A stretch of 64,000 nucleotides of DNA from DASYXZ01 sp035946625 (GTDB lineage: Bacteria; Acidobacteriota; Terriglobia; UBA7540), in assembly GCA_035946625.1 (NCBI GenBank), contig DASYZE010000075.1:1-64000 (forward strand). The letters are read 5' to 3'. The notes under the pieces are model-generated. The model saw only the letters and a program-made list of their open reading frames with translations. It did not search any database and was not told the DNA's origin. Made by a program: the position numbers and the translations under genes. Position 1 is the stretch's first letter; the number at the start of each line of letters is the position of its first letter. Positions 24,956 through 34,094 of this stretch are shown in pieces.

Positions 24956-27900
24956 TCAGTTCACCGTCAGAGTAAGTTTGATGTCGTGAGTGGTGGTTAC
25001 CGTGCCCGAGGTGAATTTCCCTGCCACATCCAGTGTGTAAGTTCCCGCCGGTGTGCCCGGCGTTTGCGGAACGGGAGTGGTTGTGCCGCCCCCTCCGCAA
25101 CCGGGCATTAATGCAGCAGCCAGCACCACCATCAACAGCAGCCCTACCGCAAGCGCCTGGGTAGGGGCGAGCGGCGCTCGCCCTCCCCGCCTTCGCCAGG
25201 CCATCCCCGCCAGGGTTGCCAGAGTGAGCAGTACGATCAGTAGGGGCAACCCCTCGTGCGTGCCCGGCGCCGGTGGAAGAACGTAAAACTGCGGCAATAG
25301 CATCCCCCGCGCCGTGGTGGTTACGCTCACCGTCGTGTTGGCCGGGGTGGTGCCGTTCAGGGCGAGTGAATTGGGCGTGACAGAACAGGTGGCCAAAGCC
25401 GGAGCGCCGCTGCAAGTGAGTGCCACCGTCCCACTAAAACCCGCCGTGCCGCTGAAGGCGAGATTGAACGTGGCGGTCTGGCCCGCCGTCACCGTGGCCG
25501 TGTTTGAAGATCCCGAAGCCAGCGCCACCGAAAAGTCCGTACCCATCCCCGAGAGCGTCACCGTCTGCGGACTACCCGGCGCGTTATCCGTAATCGTTAA
25601 TGTCCCACCACGCAAACCCGCTGCCGTGGGTGTAAACGTGACGTTGATCGTGCAATTTGCTCCCGCAGCCACACTTGCCCCACAGGTGTTTGTCTGTGCG
25701 TAATCTCTGCTTGTCACAACCCCGCTGATCGCCAGAGTCACGTTGCCGGAGTTCGTCAAAGTGACTGTCTGCGCTGCACTTGTCGAACTCACGAGCTGGC
25801 CGGAGAAAGTGACGCTGGCCGGCGCGAGGCCCACCACGGCGCCGTCTCCCGTGCCGCTCAGCGCCACAGTTTGTGTGCTGCTGGCCACGCCGTTATTGTT
25901 GTCGGTAATCGTCAGAGTCCCGGTGCGGCTTCCCTCAGCGGTTGGCGTGAACGTCAGGCTGATGGTGCAGCTCGCTCCCGCCGCCACGCTCGCGCCGCAG
26001 GTGTTGGTCTGCGCAAAATCGCCGCTGGTCGCAACACTGCTGATGGTGAGAGCCGCAGTCCCGGTATTGCTCAGCGTCACCGTCTGCGCCACGCTCGCCG
26101 AACCCACCGGAAGGCTAGTAAAAATCAGAATGCTAGGGCTCACTCCCGCCAGCGGGACAATACCAGTGCCAGCCAGAGGAACCGTCTGCGGGCTGCCTGG
26201 GGCAGCATCGGAGACCACCAGCGTGCCGATTCCCGGACCGGCGACTGTGGGAGCGAAGTTGACATTGACCTGGCAACTGGCTCCAACGGAAAGACTCGCG
26301 CCACAGATATTGGATTCTGCGAATTCGCCCGAGGCGGAAATGCCCGCAAGCATGAGCGGCATACTACCGGGATTGTTTAGGACGATCGGTTGGCCGGCAC
26401 TGGTGGTCCCCACCAGTTGCGATCCGAAAGATAGACTGGATGCCGATAACCCTACCGATGGCGTATTCAGAAGAACCGAAACCGAGGCTGAGTAATCGGC
26501 GGAAATGGCCAGGTCCGTTGCACCATCATTATTGAAGTCGCCTGGCACCGCGCTAACAGAACTAGATGGGAGACCTGCCTCAAGGACTGGGGCGTAGTTT
26601 CTCGCATCCTGAAACGTTCCGTCGCCGTTACCTAGGAAAACTGAGCCGTTTATTTGCAGGTCGAGTTTTCCATCGCCATTGAGGTCAGCGACAGCAGCGG
26701 CGCCGTTTATATTCGCGCCGGACCTGATGGGCCCTTGAAAAGTCCCGTCGCCGTTTCCGATAAAAGTCCAGGCGCCCACCACCACGTCCAGCTTGCCATC
26801 TCCATTGAAGTCACCAACCGCTATGTAGCCCAAAAGATTTGAGCCAAATGTGCGCGGCGCCTGGAATGTTCCATCGCCGTTGCCGAGCAATACCGTAAGC
26901 GTAGAGCCGGCAATCAAAAGGTCCAGTTTGCCGTCGCCGTTCACGTCGGCGGCGGCGGGCGAGCCATCCAATCCGGAGCCGATAGGGACTGGAGTCTGGA
27001 ATGTTCCATCGCCGTTTCCTAACAGCAGACCGATGCCCGAATTCCCAAAACTGTCTCGTACCACCAAGTCCAGCTTGCCGTCCTTATTGAAGTCGCCGGA
27101 AATCATGGCGGTGGGAAAGGCAGGCAGCGATGTGTCAATGTGTGATAGAAACGTGCCATCTCCGTTCCCCAATAAAACGGAGACATAGCCGTTGCCCGGG
27201 AAGAGCGAATAATTGTATACAAGATCAACCTTCCCATCGGCGTTGAAGTCGCCGACTAGGAGATTTGCAGGATAGGTTCCCTGCGGAAACGTCAAGGGAC
27301 TTTGGAAGGTTCCGTCGCCCTTTCCGAGCAGAACGAAGCCAGTGGCGGAAGTCAGTCCAGAGATGTCCAGTCCGGCCACGTCGAGCTTGCCGTCGCCGTT
27401 CAGGTCAGCGGCAACAATCTGGCCCGGATTCACCACCCCCGTAGGAGACTGAACGCCCCGATTGAAAGTTCCGTCGCCGTTGCCCAACAGCACCGAAAAT
27501 GTGTTGCTGAGCGGTAGCACACCGCCGGTTGAGCCCCCGCACGCCACGATAATGTCAGGCGGGCCGTCGCGGTTTACGTCGAGCGTTGTTACTCCATCAG
27601 GGCTGTTGCAGGTCGGGTAGTCGACATGGGGCTGAAACGTCCCGTCTCCGTTACCTAGGAGCACCGAGACCGAACTTTGGAAGGCAGGGCCGTACCCTCC
27701 GGGCGATCCCTCATTGGTGACCACTAAGTCAGGCTTTCCGTCGCCGTTCAGGTCAGCGACGGCGACCGAAAAGTTCAGAAGAGGGCCCACGCCATAATTC
27801 GCTCCAGTGGCGAAGGTGCCGTCACCGTTCCCCAGGAACATTTGGATGCCGCCACCATTGCTACCGAGCGCCGCAACATCCTGTTTGCCATCCAGATTGA

Positions 27901-28705
27901 AGTCGCCCACAGCGATGGCGTCCCATCCGATGTTATAGCCGCAACTGCTTGCACAGAAATCGGCATGTGGGCTGAACGTGCCGTCTCCGTTACCGAGAAG
28001 AATCGAGATTGCACTGATGGCGCCGACCGCCAAGTCCAGGTTGCCATCACCGTTGAAGTCTCCGACCGCCACTCCATCCGGGTAGGAAGCAGTAGCATAA
28101 TCAACCCTGGCATGAAACGTGCCGTCTCCGTTCCCCAGCATGATGCTCACCGTAAAGTTATCGCGGCTGGTTACGGCAAGATCCACCTTACCGTCATGAT
28201 TGAAGTCGCCCGATGTGATCGAGAGAGGCGCCGGTCCGGTAGCGAGTGTATATTGAGGCTGAAATGTTCCGTCTCCATTTCCCAGAAGAATCGAAACCGT
28301 ATTGTCAGTCGAGTTGGCGACAGCAATATCCAGATTTCCATCCCCATTGAAATCACCGACGGTCAGCGAATATGGACCGTTGCCGACGGGGTAGGCGCTC
28401 TCAATATAGTGAGGGGGGGTGCTCGGAAATGTGCCGTCGGACTTGCCGAGGAAAACAGCCACCAATCCCGGAGCCGGGTTCTGCGCGTTGCCAAAGTTCA
28501 GCGCAAATGCTACGTCCGGTATTCCGTCATCATTGAAGTCGCCCACGGCGACCGCGCTGGCGGAGGGTGCGCCGTTGAAGTCCGCCCTTCCGAAAAGGTA
28601 GTCCTGCGCGCTGACCACTGAGGTGCACGGCCCCAGAGTTGCCAGGAGCACAGGTAGAACTCCTACGGCGAATGATAAAAAGCATTTCGCCAGCTTACAT
28701 CCCAT
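24956..28705 (-). CDS. Giant surface protein: 13 FG-GAP repeats plus choice-of-anchor D domains
   Basis: A 1249-residue protein. The ATG at 28705 (GGGGGGA upstream) starts a signal peptide (FLSFAVGVLPVLLATLG); the frame is open 63 codons further without export features. About 13 FG-GAP/VCBS repeats (DFNGDGNLDIAVA with GNGDGTF) fill residues 50-790, likely a calcium-binding beta-propeller. Three choice-of-anchor D Ig-like domains follow (CGASVAAGASCTISLTFTP), then a C-terminal module: a Pro-rich helix, WRRRGG, a second helix ending LMPGCGGGG, and a final beta-domain ending LTLTVN. Probably surface-anchored and adhesive. It shares the C-terminal module with the 40011-44525 gene. Confidence 0.9.
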   Translation of the reverse strand: MGCKLAKCFLSFAVGVLPVLLATLGPCTSVVSAQDYLFGRADFNGAPSASAVAVGDFNDDGIPDVAFALNFGNAQNPAPGLVAVFLGKSDGTFPSTPPHYIESAYPVGNGPYSLTVGDFNGDGNLDIAVANSTDNTVSILLGNGDGTFQPQYTLATGPAPLSITSGDFNHDGKVDLAVTSRDNFTVSIMLGNGDGTFHARVDYATASYPDGVAVGDFNGDGNLDLAVGAISAISILLGNGDGTFSPHADFCASSCGYNIGWDAIAVGDFNLDGKQDVAALGSNGGGIQMFLGNGDGTFATGANYGVGPLLNFSVAVADLNGDGKPDLVVTNEGSPGGYGPAFQSSVSVLLGNGDGTFQPHVDYPTCNSPDGVTTLDVNRDGPPDIIVACGGSTGGVLPLSNTFSVLLGNGDGTFNRGVQSPTGVVNPGQIVAADLNGDGKLDVAGLDISGLTSATGFVLLGKGDGTFQSPLTFPQGTYPANLLVGDFNADGKVDLVYNYSLFPGNGYVSVLLGNGDGTFLSHIDTSLPAFPTAMISGDFNKDGKLDLVVRDSFGNSGIGLLLGNGDGTFQTPVPIGSGLDGSPAAADVNGDGKLDLLIAGSTLTVLLGNGDGTFQAPRTFGSNLLGYIAVGDFNGDGKLDVVVGAWTFIGNGDGTFQGPIRSGANINGAAAVADLNGDGKLDLQINGSVFLGNGDGTFQDARNYAPVLEAGLPSSSVSAVPGDFNNDGATDLAISADYSASVSVLLNTPSVGLSASSLSFGSQLVGTTSAGQPIVLNNPGSMPLMLAGISASGEFAESNICGASLSVGASCQVNVNFAPTVAGPGIGTLVVSDAAPGSPQTVPLAGTGIVPLAGVSPSILIFTSLPVGSASVAQTVTLSNTGTAALTISSVATSGDFAQTNTCGASVAAGASCTISLTFTPTAEGSRTGTLTITDNNNGVASSTQTVALSGTGDGAVVGLAPASVTFSGQLVSSTSAAQTVTLTNSGNVTLAISGVVTSRDYAQTNTCGASVAAGANCTINVTFTPTAAGLRGGTLTITDNAPGSPQTVTLSGMGTDFSVALASGSSNTATVTAGQTATFNLAFSGTAGFSGTVALTCSGAPALATCSVTPNSLALNGTTPANTTVSVTTTARGMLLPQFYVLPPAPGTHEGLPLLIVLLTLATLAGMAWRRRGGRAPLAPTQALAVGLLLMVVLAAALMPGCGGGGTTTPVPQTPGTPAGTYTLDVAGKFTSGTVTTTHDIKLTLTVN

Positions 28706-29358
28706 GTTGTCCCCCCAGGCAATAAATCCTTCCGTTGAGCCTCTATCGGCCTCAACTTGACAGGGACTGAGCCTTTGACGCGGCGAGCGCGAATCGTTAG
28801 AGCGGAGTACGGCGGTCCAGAGGACATCAACTGGCCGGGGCGGAACAAAAATTAATTCAATAAAGAAGCGGTTCCCAACCCCGATGCTGACCAATTGACC
28901 ATATAAATCTCATCCGACTCAACGATTTAATGCGGAGGATTATCTTTATAAATATAAACATTGTCAAGTTGGAAAGGATTCAACTGGCCAGCGTCTTTCG
29001 ATCGGTAACATGGGGCTGTTCTTTTCTGCAATCATTGCTTTCGCCGTCAGGAGCATCCAATCAAACAAAGTGGCAAGCGGTCAATGGCATGCGGCCAGCG
29101 GGAGCAAACGGTAGACGGGAAGAGAATTCAGCACGTGGCGGGTCGTAAGTGGTCGGCGGGAAAGCCGGTAGACGGCAGTCAGCAGATAATAGTCAAGAGC
29201 AACGAGCCTGTCCTTACTCAGTGCGTCTCCGTGCCTCGGTGGTGAAATCTTTTTCTTACCCGCTCGCGGTCAGCGTCCACCGATGGCGCCGAGGCATTGG
29301 TTTTTCCGATCGGCGTTAATCCGCGAAATCTGCGCATCGGGTTGCCGGGGCCATCTAA
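28706..29358. other. Intergenic region without a recognisable gene
   Basis: About 650 bases between the giant surface gene and the heme-b membrane gene. The part near 28930-28980 is AT-rich (TTATCTTTATAAATATAAAC) and may hold the promoter of the surface gene. The rest has broken, low-quality frames and no clear hairpin. Confidence 0.4.
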
Positions 29359-29967
29359 TCATCCTCGGGGCCTTACCCTGGCCTCAAACGCGAGTTGAAT
29401 TTTCATCAATGCGCGGGCGCGTTTCTTTCGGGTATACCAGAGCCTCCACGCGGTTCCGGCGAGGATGAGGGCAAGGCAGGCCTCGATATAAACTTTTTCG
29501 CCATCGAGAGGATCGATGGGCGTGGGTTTCAAAGTGGGGTCGGTGAGGATGCCGTGGATGAACAAACCCGCGGCGGCGGCGTAGGTGAGGTAGTGAAGAC
29601 GTTTCCAAAGCCGGCGGCCAAGCTGAACGCGATAAACAGAAGTAACAATGATAATGAGGAGCAGATAGAGTGCCGCCGCGCCGATGCTATTCTCCAGCGG
29701 CTGTTGCGGCGACCAGAGAGGAAAGACGATGTCGAGCACGCGAAACGCGGGTTGGCGGGAAAGCAGAAGCGGAAGAGGATGGAGCAAAGTCAATCCCAGC
29801 GTGAGGTAGCCGGTCCAGCGGTGGAGACGGAAAATATCAAAGCGCCGGTGGGGCCAGTAACGGACGGGGCTATAGCGCCCCCAGATCATGAGGCCGATAC
29901 AAATATTCAGGGTGGCGAAAAAAACCGCGCCCAGGCCAATGTATGCGGATAGATCGAGAACCGTCAC
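29359..29967 (-). CDS. Ferric reductase-like heme-b transmembrane protein
   Basis: A 202-residue protein with about five or six membrane helices and several His residues positioned for heme binding: RLHRWTGYLTLGLTLLHPLP holds two, and HYLTYAAAAGLFIHGILTDP holds two more. This fits the ferric-reductase transmembrane family (MsrQ/YedZ-like). No flavin or NADPH domain is fused, so it needs a partner not found nearby. The GTG at 29967 is the predicted start. A palindrome GGAGGAGA-TT-TCTCCTCC (29972-29989) covers the best ribosome-site-like sequence, which could limit translation by hairpin formation. Confidence 0.75.
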   Translation of the reverse strand: MTVLDLSAYIGLGAVFFATLNICIGLMIWGRYSPVRYWPHRRFDIFRLHRWTGYLTLGLTLLHPLPLLLSRQPAFRVLDIVFPLWSPQQPLENSIGAAALYLLLIIIVTSVYRVQLGRRLWKRLHYLTYAAAAGLFIHGILTDPTLKPTPIDPLDGEKVYIEACLALILAGTAWRLWYTRKKRARALMKIQLAFEARVRPRG

Positions 29968-30357
29968 AGGGAGGAGATTTCTCCTCCTGCCCCGCGAAGG
30001 AGACCGGAGGAAGGCGCCGGGTTCCGGGCGCCGGCCTTCTGTTCGCGGAGGGGTTGTGGCAACGCTTTTCGCATATTCCCTTGGAATTATACTCAGACGC
30101 CGTGAAGCTGCTCAAGGTTACCTGGGGAAACCATGAATGATGAATATTGAATAATCAACAACCAAAGGGCCGCAGTCGAGTGGGTGAAAATTGCGGCCTT
30201 CAATTCAGAATTCATCCTCCCGCTTTCCAATATCTCCTTTTCAATTTCGCGCTTTAACCTGTTGCACTCTGCGCGCGACGGGCCTATGATTTGGAACTTC
30301 TCCCTGCGCGACAGCGCGCGAGGAGTTGCCACTTCCCTCCAGCAAAGGAGCATCAGA
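29968..30357. other. Divergent intergenic region with a heptamer hairpin
   Basis: Region of 390 bases between divergent genes. It holds no gene that I can support. At 30136-30220 lies an inverted repeat of heptamer-like units (described separately), and AAAGGAG near 30351 serves the downstream gene. Confidence 0.45.
30136..30220. repeat. Intergenic heptamer-repeat hairpin
   Basis: The left arm steps through AATGATG, AATATTG, AATAATC, AACAACC; the reverse complement of the right arm gives GAGGATG, AATTCTG, AATTGAA. The inner part pairs GGCCGCA with TGCGGCC. It shares the seven-base period, not the sequence, with the elements at 10704, 48189 and 49923. Confidence 0.5.
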
Positions 30358-32256
30358 ATGACTTTTCATCGTTTGCGTTTATCCCTGCTTCTCATGGCAT
30401 TCGTTGTACCGGGCGCGGTCCTCCCGCCCACCCCGGCCAATGCCGCCATCACTCTTACCGTCGATGCAACCCAAGCCGCGGATAAAATCATCCGCACGCG
30501 TGAAGTGATTCCGGTGGAGCCCGGCCCACTGACGTTATATTACCCCAAGTGGATTCCGGGCGAGCACGAACCGTCGGGCCCGGTGGGCAACGTGGCGGGG
30601 CTGAAGTTCACGGCCGGCGGAAAGACCATTCCCTGGCGCCGCGATTTGCTGGACGTGTTCACCTTCCATGTGGACGTGCCTGCGGGCGCAGACAGCCTGG
30701 AAGCGACATTCGAATATCTGGAGCCGACGGGAGGCCCTTACAGCGGCGGCGCCTCGGCCACCGACAAGTTGGTGATTGTCAGTTGGAACCAGGATCTCCT
30801 CTACCCCGCCGGCCAGCCCGCTTCCGCCATCACTTTTAATCCGACGCTGCGGGTGCCGGAAGGATGGAAATACGGCACCCCGCTCCCCATTGAGAATGCG
30901 GCCGGCAACGAGATCACCTTCAAGCCGGTGGCGTTGAACCGACTGGTGGACTCCCCCGTGATTGCCGGCGAATACTATCGCGCCGTGGACGTGACCCCGC
31001 CCGGCGAGCCCATCCACCACGAGATTGACATCGTGGCGGACAGCGCCGAGGCGCTCGATATGAGTCCTGAGTCGCAGAAGAAATTCACCAACCTGGTGGC
31101 GGAATCAGGAAAGCTTTTCGGCGCCCGCCATTACCGTGACTACCATTTCCTGCTGACTCTCAGCGACCACGTGGCGCATTTCGGCCTCGAGCATCACGAA
31201 TCGGATGACAGCCGCACCGGTGAGCGCGCCTTGCTGACCCCCCAGGGACAGCGCGGCGTGGGCGGCCTGCTCTCGCACGAGTTCATGCATTCCTGGAACG
31301 GGAAATTCCGCCGCCCTGCCGACTTGACCACTCCGGATTTCGAAAAGCCCATGGAAACCGATTTGCTGTGGGTGTACGAAGGTCTCACCGATTTCCTCGG
31401 GCCGCTGCTGGCGGCACGCAGCGGGCTTTGGACCCCGGAGCAGTATCGGGACAATTTGGCCAACATCGCCGCCGACCTTGGCCCTGGACGACCCGGCCGC
31501 ACCTGGCGGCCTTTGCAGGACACCGCCGACGCCATTCCCGGCATGTTCCGTGGTTTCGGCGGAGCCAGTTGGAAGCGCGGCGCGGATTATTATCCCGAAG
31601 GCGATTTGATCTGGCTGGAAGTTTCCATGATCATCCAACGCGAAAGCCACGGCAAGAAGTCCATTGCGGATTTCTGCCACCTCTTTCATGGCGGCCCCAA
31701 CAACGGCCCGGAACTTAAAACCTACACTTTTAACCAGATGGTTCAAACGCTCAATACGGTGGTGCCCTACGATTGGGCTGGTTTCTTCCATGATCGCCTC
31801 ACCTCCACCGCACCGCAATCACCCACGGGAGGGATTGAGGCGGGCGGCTGGAAAGTAGAACTCAACGACAAGCCGCCCGAAAATCGCGGAGGCGGCCCCG
31901 GGGGGCGATTTGGTGGAGGCGTGAACGCCACCTTCTCGCTCGGGCTGCGGATTTCAAGCGATGGCGAGGTGGGAGATTCCCTGGTGGGCGGAGTAGCCTA
32001 CAAGGCAGGGATTATGCCGGGAATGAAGGTGGTGGCGATTGACGATCGCGCTTTCACTCCCGCCCTGCTGAATGATGCACTAAAGGCGAGTAAGACCAGT
32101 CCGCAGACCATTCGCTTCCTGACCGTGAATGATGATTACTACAAAACTTACACGGTGACCTATCAGGGCGGGCCGCAATATCCGCACCTGGTGCGCGTGG
32201 AGGGAAAGCCCGACCTGCTCGATGAACTTGCCAAACCGATGGCGGAACAAAAGTAA
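30358..32256 (+). CDS. Secreted M61-family metallopeptidase with PDZ domain
   Basis: A 632-residue exported protease. The ATG at 30358 follows AAAGGAG and begins a signal peptide (LSLLLMAFVVPGAV, cut after ANAA). The zinc motif HEFMH is at 307-311 within LLSHEFMHSWNGKFRRP, and a downstream Glu in VYEGLTDFLG supplies the third ligand, as in glycyl aminopeptidases of family M61. A C-terminal PDZ-like domain (about 520-610) begins LGLRISSDGEVG and contains YKAGIMPGMKVVAIDD. A Gly-rich insertion (GGGPGGRFGGG) precedes it. Likely degrades peptides in the periplasm or outside the cell. Confidence 0.92.
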   Translation: MTFHRLRLSLLLMAFVVPGAVLPPTPANAAITLTVDATQAADKIIRTREVIPVEPGPLTLYYPKWIPGEHEPSGPVGNVAGLKFTAGGKTIPWRRDLLDVFTFHVDVPAGADSLEATFEYLEPTGGPYSGGASATDKLVIVSWNQDLLYPAGQPASAITFNPTLRVPEGWKYGTPLPIENAAGNEITFKPVALNRLVDSPVIAGEYYRAVDVTPPGEPIHHEIDIVADSAEALDMSPESQKKFTNLVAESGKLFGARHYRDYHFLLTLSDHVAHFGLEHHESDDSRTGERALLTPQGQRGVGGLLSHEFMHSWNGKFRRPADLTTPDFEKPMETDLLWVYEGLTDFLGPLLAARSGLWTPEQYRDNLANIAADLGPGRPGRTWRPLQDTADAIPGMFRGFGGASWKRGADYYPEGDLIWLEVSMIIQRESHGKKSIADFCHLFHGGPNNGPELKTYTFNQMVQTLNTVVPYDWAGFFHDRLTSTAPQSPTGGIEAGGWKVELNDKPPENRGGGPGGRFGGGVNATFSLGLRISSDGEVGDSLVGGVAYKAGIMPGMKVVAIDDRAFTPALLNDALKASKTSPQTIRFLTVNDDYYKTYTVTYQGGPQYPHLVRVEGKPDLLDELAKPMAEQK

Positions 32257-32363
32257 ATTTTTGGAAGCAGACATGCCGTCAGCTTTTTTCCGGCCCGACA
32301 CTTTGGGGACGGGAAGAAATTCAGCATCGCCCTGGGCAGAGTTCACGCTCTCCTCGCCCTGGT

Positions 32364-34004
32364 TTATTGGGATTCATCTTTGGGGGTGATCAATTCCACT
32401 TGCACTGTCTGTTGGTGTTTTTGCTCGACATGCACAGACTGGCCTCGGTCCTCGTATGATTTCAAAAATTCCGGGTCCCGAATGTTCACGTTCAACGCAG
32501 AATCCCATGCGAATATTTTGAAGTCGCCGGGCGGAAGGCCAAGCATGGTGAAACGTCCAAACTGGTCAGCGGGCTTGGAGTTATACAAGTCGTCGCGGTC
32601 GCGATTGGGAGGGTCGGGCACCAAAACCACCCAGGCGCCGGGGACGGGCTTGGAATCGTTCAGAACGGTTCCGGAAATCGTGCCGCCGTTTCGGCTCATT
32701 TCAATCTGGACCGTCCCAGGTGCTTGGCCGCCGCTGAGGGTGAGGCCTGAGGCGAGAATGTCCGAATCGCCGAGGCGGGCGGACTTCACATAAAACTCTT
32801 CGGGATGGCCTCCCACATGAAGGCGGTAAGTTCCGTCAAAAAGATTATGAATCACAAAGGTGCCGTCGGGCTTCATTTCGGCGCCCCCACCGCCCATAAA
32901 TCGGTTTTCTGTGGGCTGGAGCCAGATGCGCAGCCGGCTGAAATCCAGCGGGGCTCCTGATTCTGTCCGCACGCGACCGCTAAGTCCAATCGAGGGATTG
33001 AGGACCACCACTACGTTATCGACATCCACGTTGGTCACTTCAACCGGGGTTCGGCCGGCCAGCATATTTTTGGCGTCGTTAAAACGTGCAACGGCAAAGT
33101 AGGAACCAGGGGGCACTCCCTTAATTTCGAAATTTCCTTTTTCATCCTGCGCCGGGGCACCGTAGTTCAGGTTGACGCGTTTGCTTTCCGGAGCCCCCGG
33201 TATGAGCTGGACATAAATCATACTGTTTTTGGACATGGGCGCATTGATGATGCGGCCTCGAACTCGAACCCCATGCGCCTTGCTCAAAATCAGATTGATG
33301 GCGGCCATTTCATCTCCAGGTTGAACCTCCACCGGCGAGGCTTGAGCCTCGTCCGATGTGCCGGGATAAAAGGTGGGAAGATAGAGGTCATCGCCGTCTT
33401 CATTCTGGTTGCGGGCCTGCGCCATCAAAAGATATTTCCCGGCATCGAGTCCAAAGACTCTGTATTCACCCCGGTCATTGGTTTGGGCCGAGCCTCCCGG
33501 GCCTCCGCGTCGCGAGATGCCACCCGTCGCATAGGCCTGCACATTGGCGTCGATCACGGGATCCCCATCCTCGTCGTATACCGTGCCGGCAATCACGGCG
33601 CCGGGGGCAATCCTAAAGACGATGCCTTTTTCGCTTTGGCCGGCCTCAAGGGATATGACTTTCAAGTGGTGGTCTTGAAATTGCTGGCCGTAAATCTGGT
33701 ATGGAATTCCGCCTCCCCCCGCTTGCAGGGAGTAGCTTCCCGGTTCCACCTTTCCGATCAAAAAGTGACCGTTAATGTCAGTTATCGTAGTATGTTGCCG
33801 CGCTTGCCTGTGCCCCTCGAAGGATGAGAGCGTGATCGCCACCTTCCTTACCGGTTCTCCGGTAAGGGAATTTAAAACGTTCCCTTCCACCGTACAGAAT
33901 TGCTCGGGCGTGAATTGTGGCTGTATCCCCGAAGGAGGGCTAACCTGACTCGTGGCAGAAGGCGCCAGGAGAACGATGGCAAGAATCGGGCCCGTAAGTC
34001 TCAT
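32364..34004 (-). CDS. Secreted carboxypeptidase-regulatory-like protein
   Basis: A 546-residue protein starting at the ATG at 34004, where a signal peptide (MRLTGPILAIVLLAPSATS) begins; 17 further codons upstream are open but not signal-like. It is built of several carboxypeptidase-regulatory-like beta-sandwich units: VEGNVLNSLTGEPVRKV, VIAGTVYDEDGDPVIDA, VRVRGRIINAPMSK and GTISGTVLNDSKPVPGAWV. Such proteins in Acidobacteriota are exported and of unknown binding specificity; many are linked to outer-membrane receptors, but no TonB receptor is present here. No catalytic motif is visible. Confidence 0.85.
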   Translation of the reverse strand: MRLTGPILAIVLLAPSATSQVSPPSGIQPQFTPEQFCTVEGNVLNSLTGEPVRKVAITLSSFEGHRQARQHTTITDINGHFLIGKVEPGSYSLQAGGGGIPYQIYGQQFQDHHLKVISLEAGQSEKGIVFRIAPGAVIAGTVYDEDGDPVIDANVQAYATGGISRRGGPGGSAQTNDRGEYRVFGLDAGKYLLMAQARNQNEDGDDLYLPTFYPGTSDEAQASPVEVQPGDEMAAINLILSKAHGVRVRGRIINAPMSKNSMIYVQLIPGAPESKRVNLNYGAPAQDEKGNFEIKGVPPGSYFAVARFNDAKNMLAGRTPVEVTNVDVDNVVVVLNPSIGLSGRVRTESGAPLDFSRLRIWLQPTENRFMGGGGAEMKPDGTFVIHNLFDGTYRLHVGGHPEEFYVKSARLGDSDILASGLTLSGGQAPGTVQIEMSRNGGTISGTVLNDSKPVPGAWVVLVPDPPNRDRDDLYNSKPADQFGRFTMLGLPPGDFKIFAWDSALNVNIRDPEFLKSYEDRGQSVHVEQKHQQTVQVELITPKDESQ

Positions 34005-34094
34005 GAATATTCGCCTTGGCCGGTACGTTGCAATAGGATGCCGCGAGGGTGGCATCGGGTGGCCCGTTTAAATCAAAGAGCCGACGGATCGATG

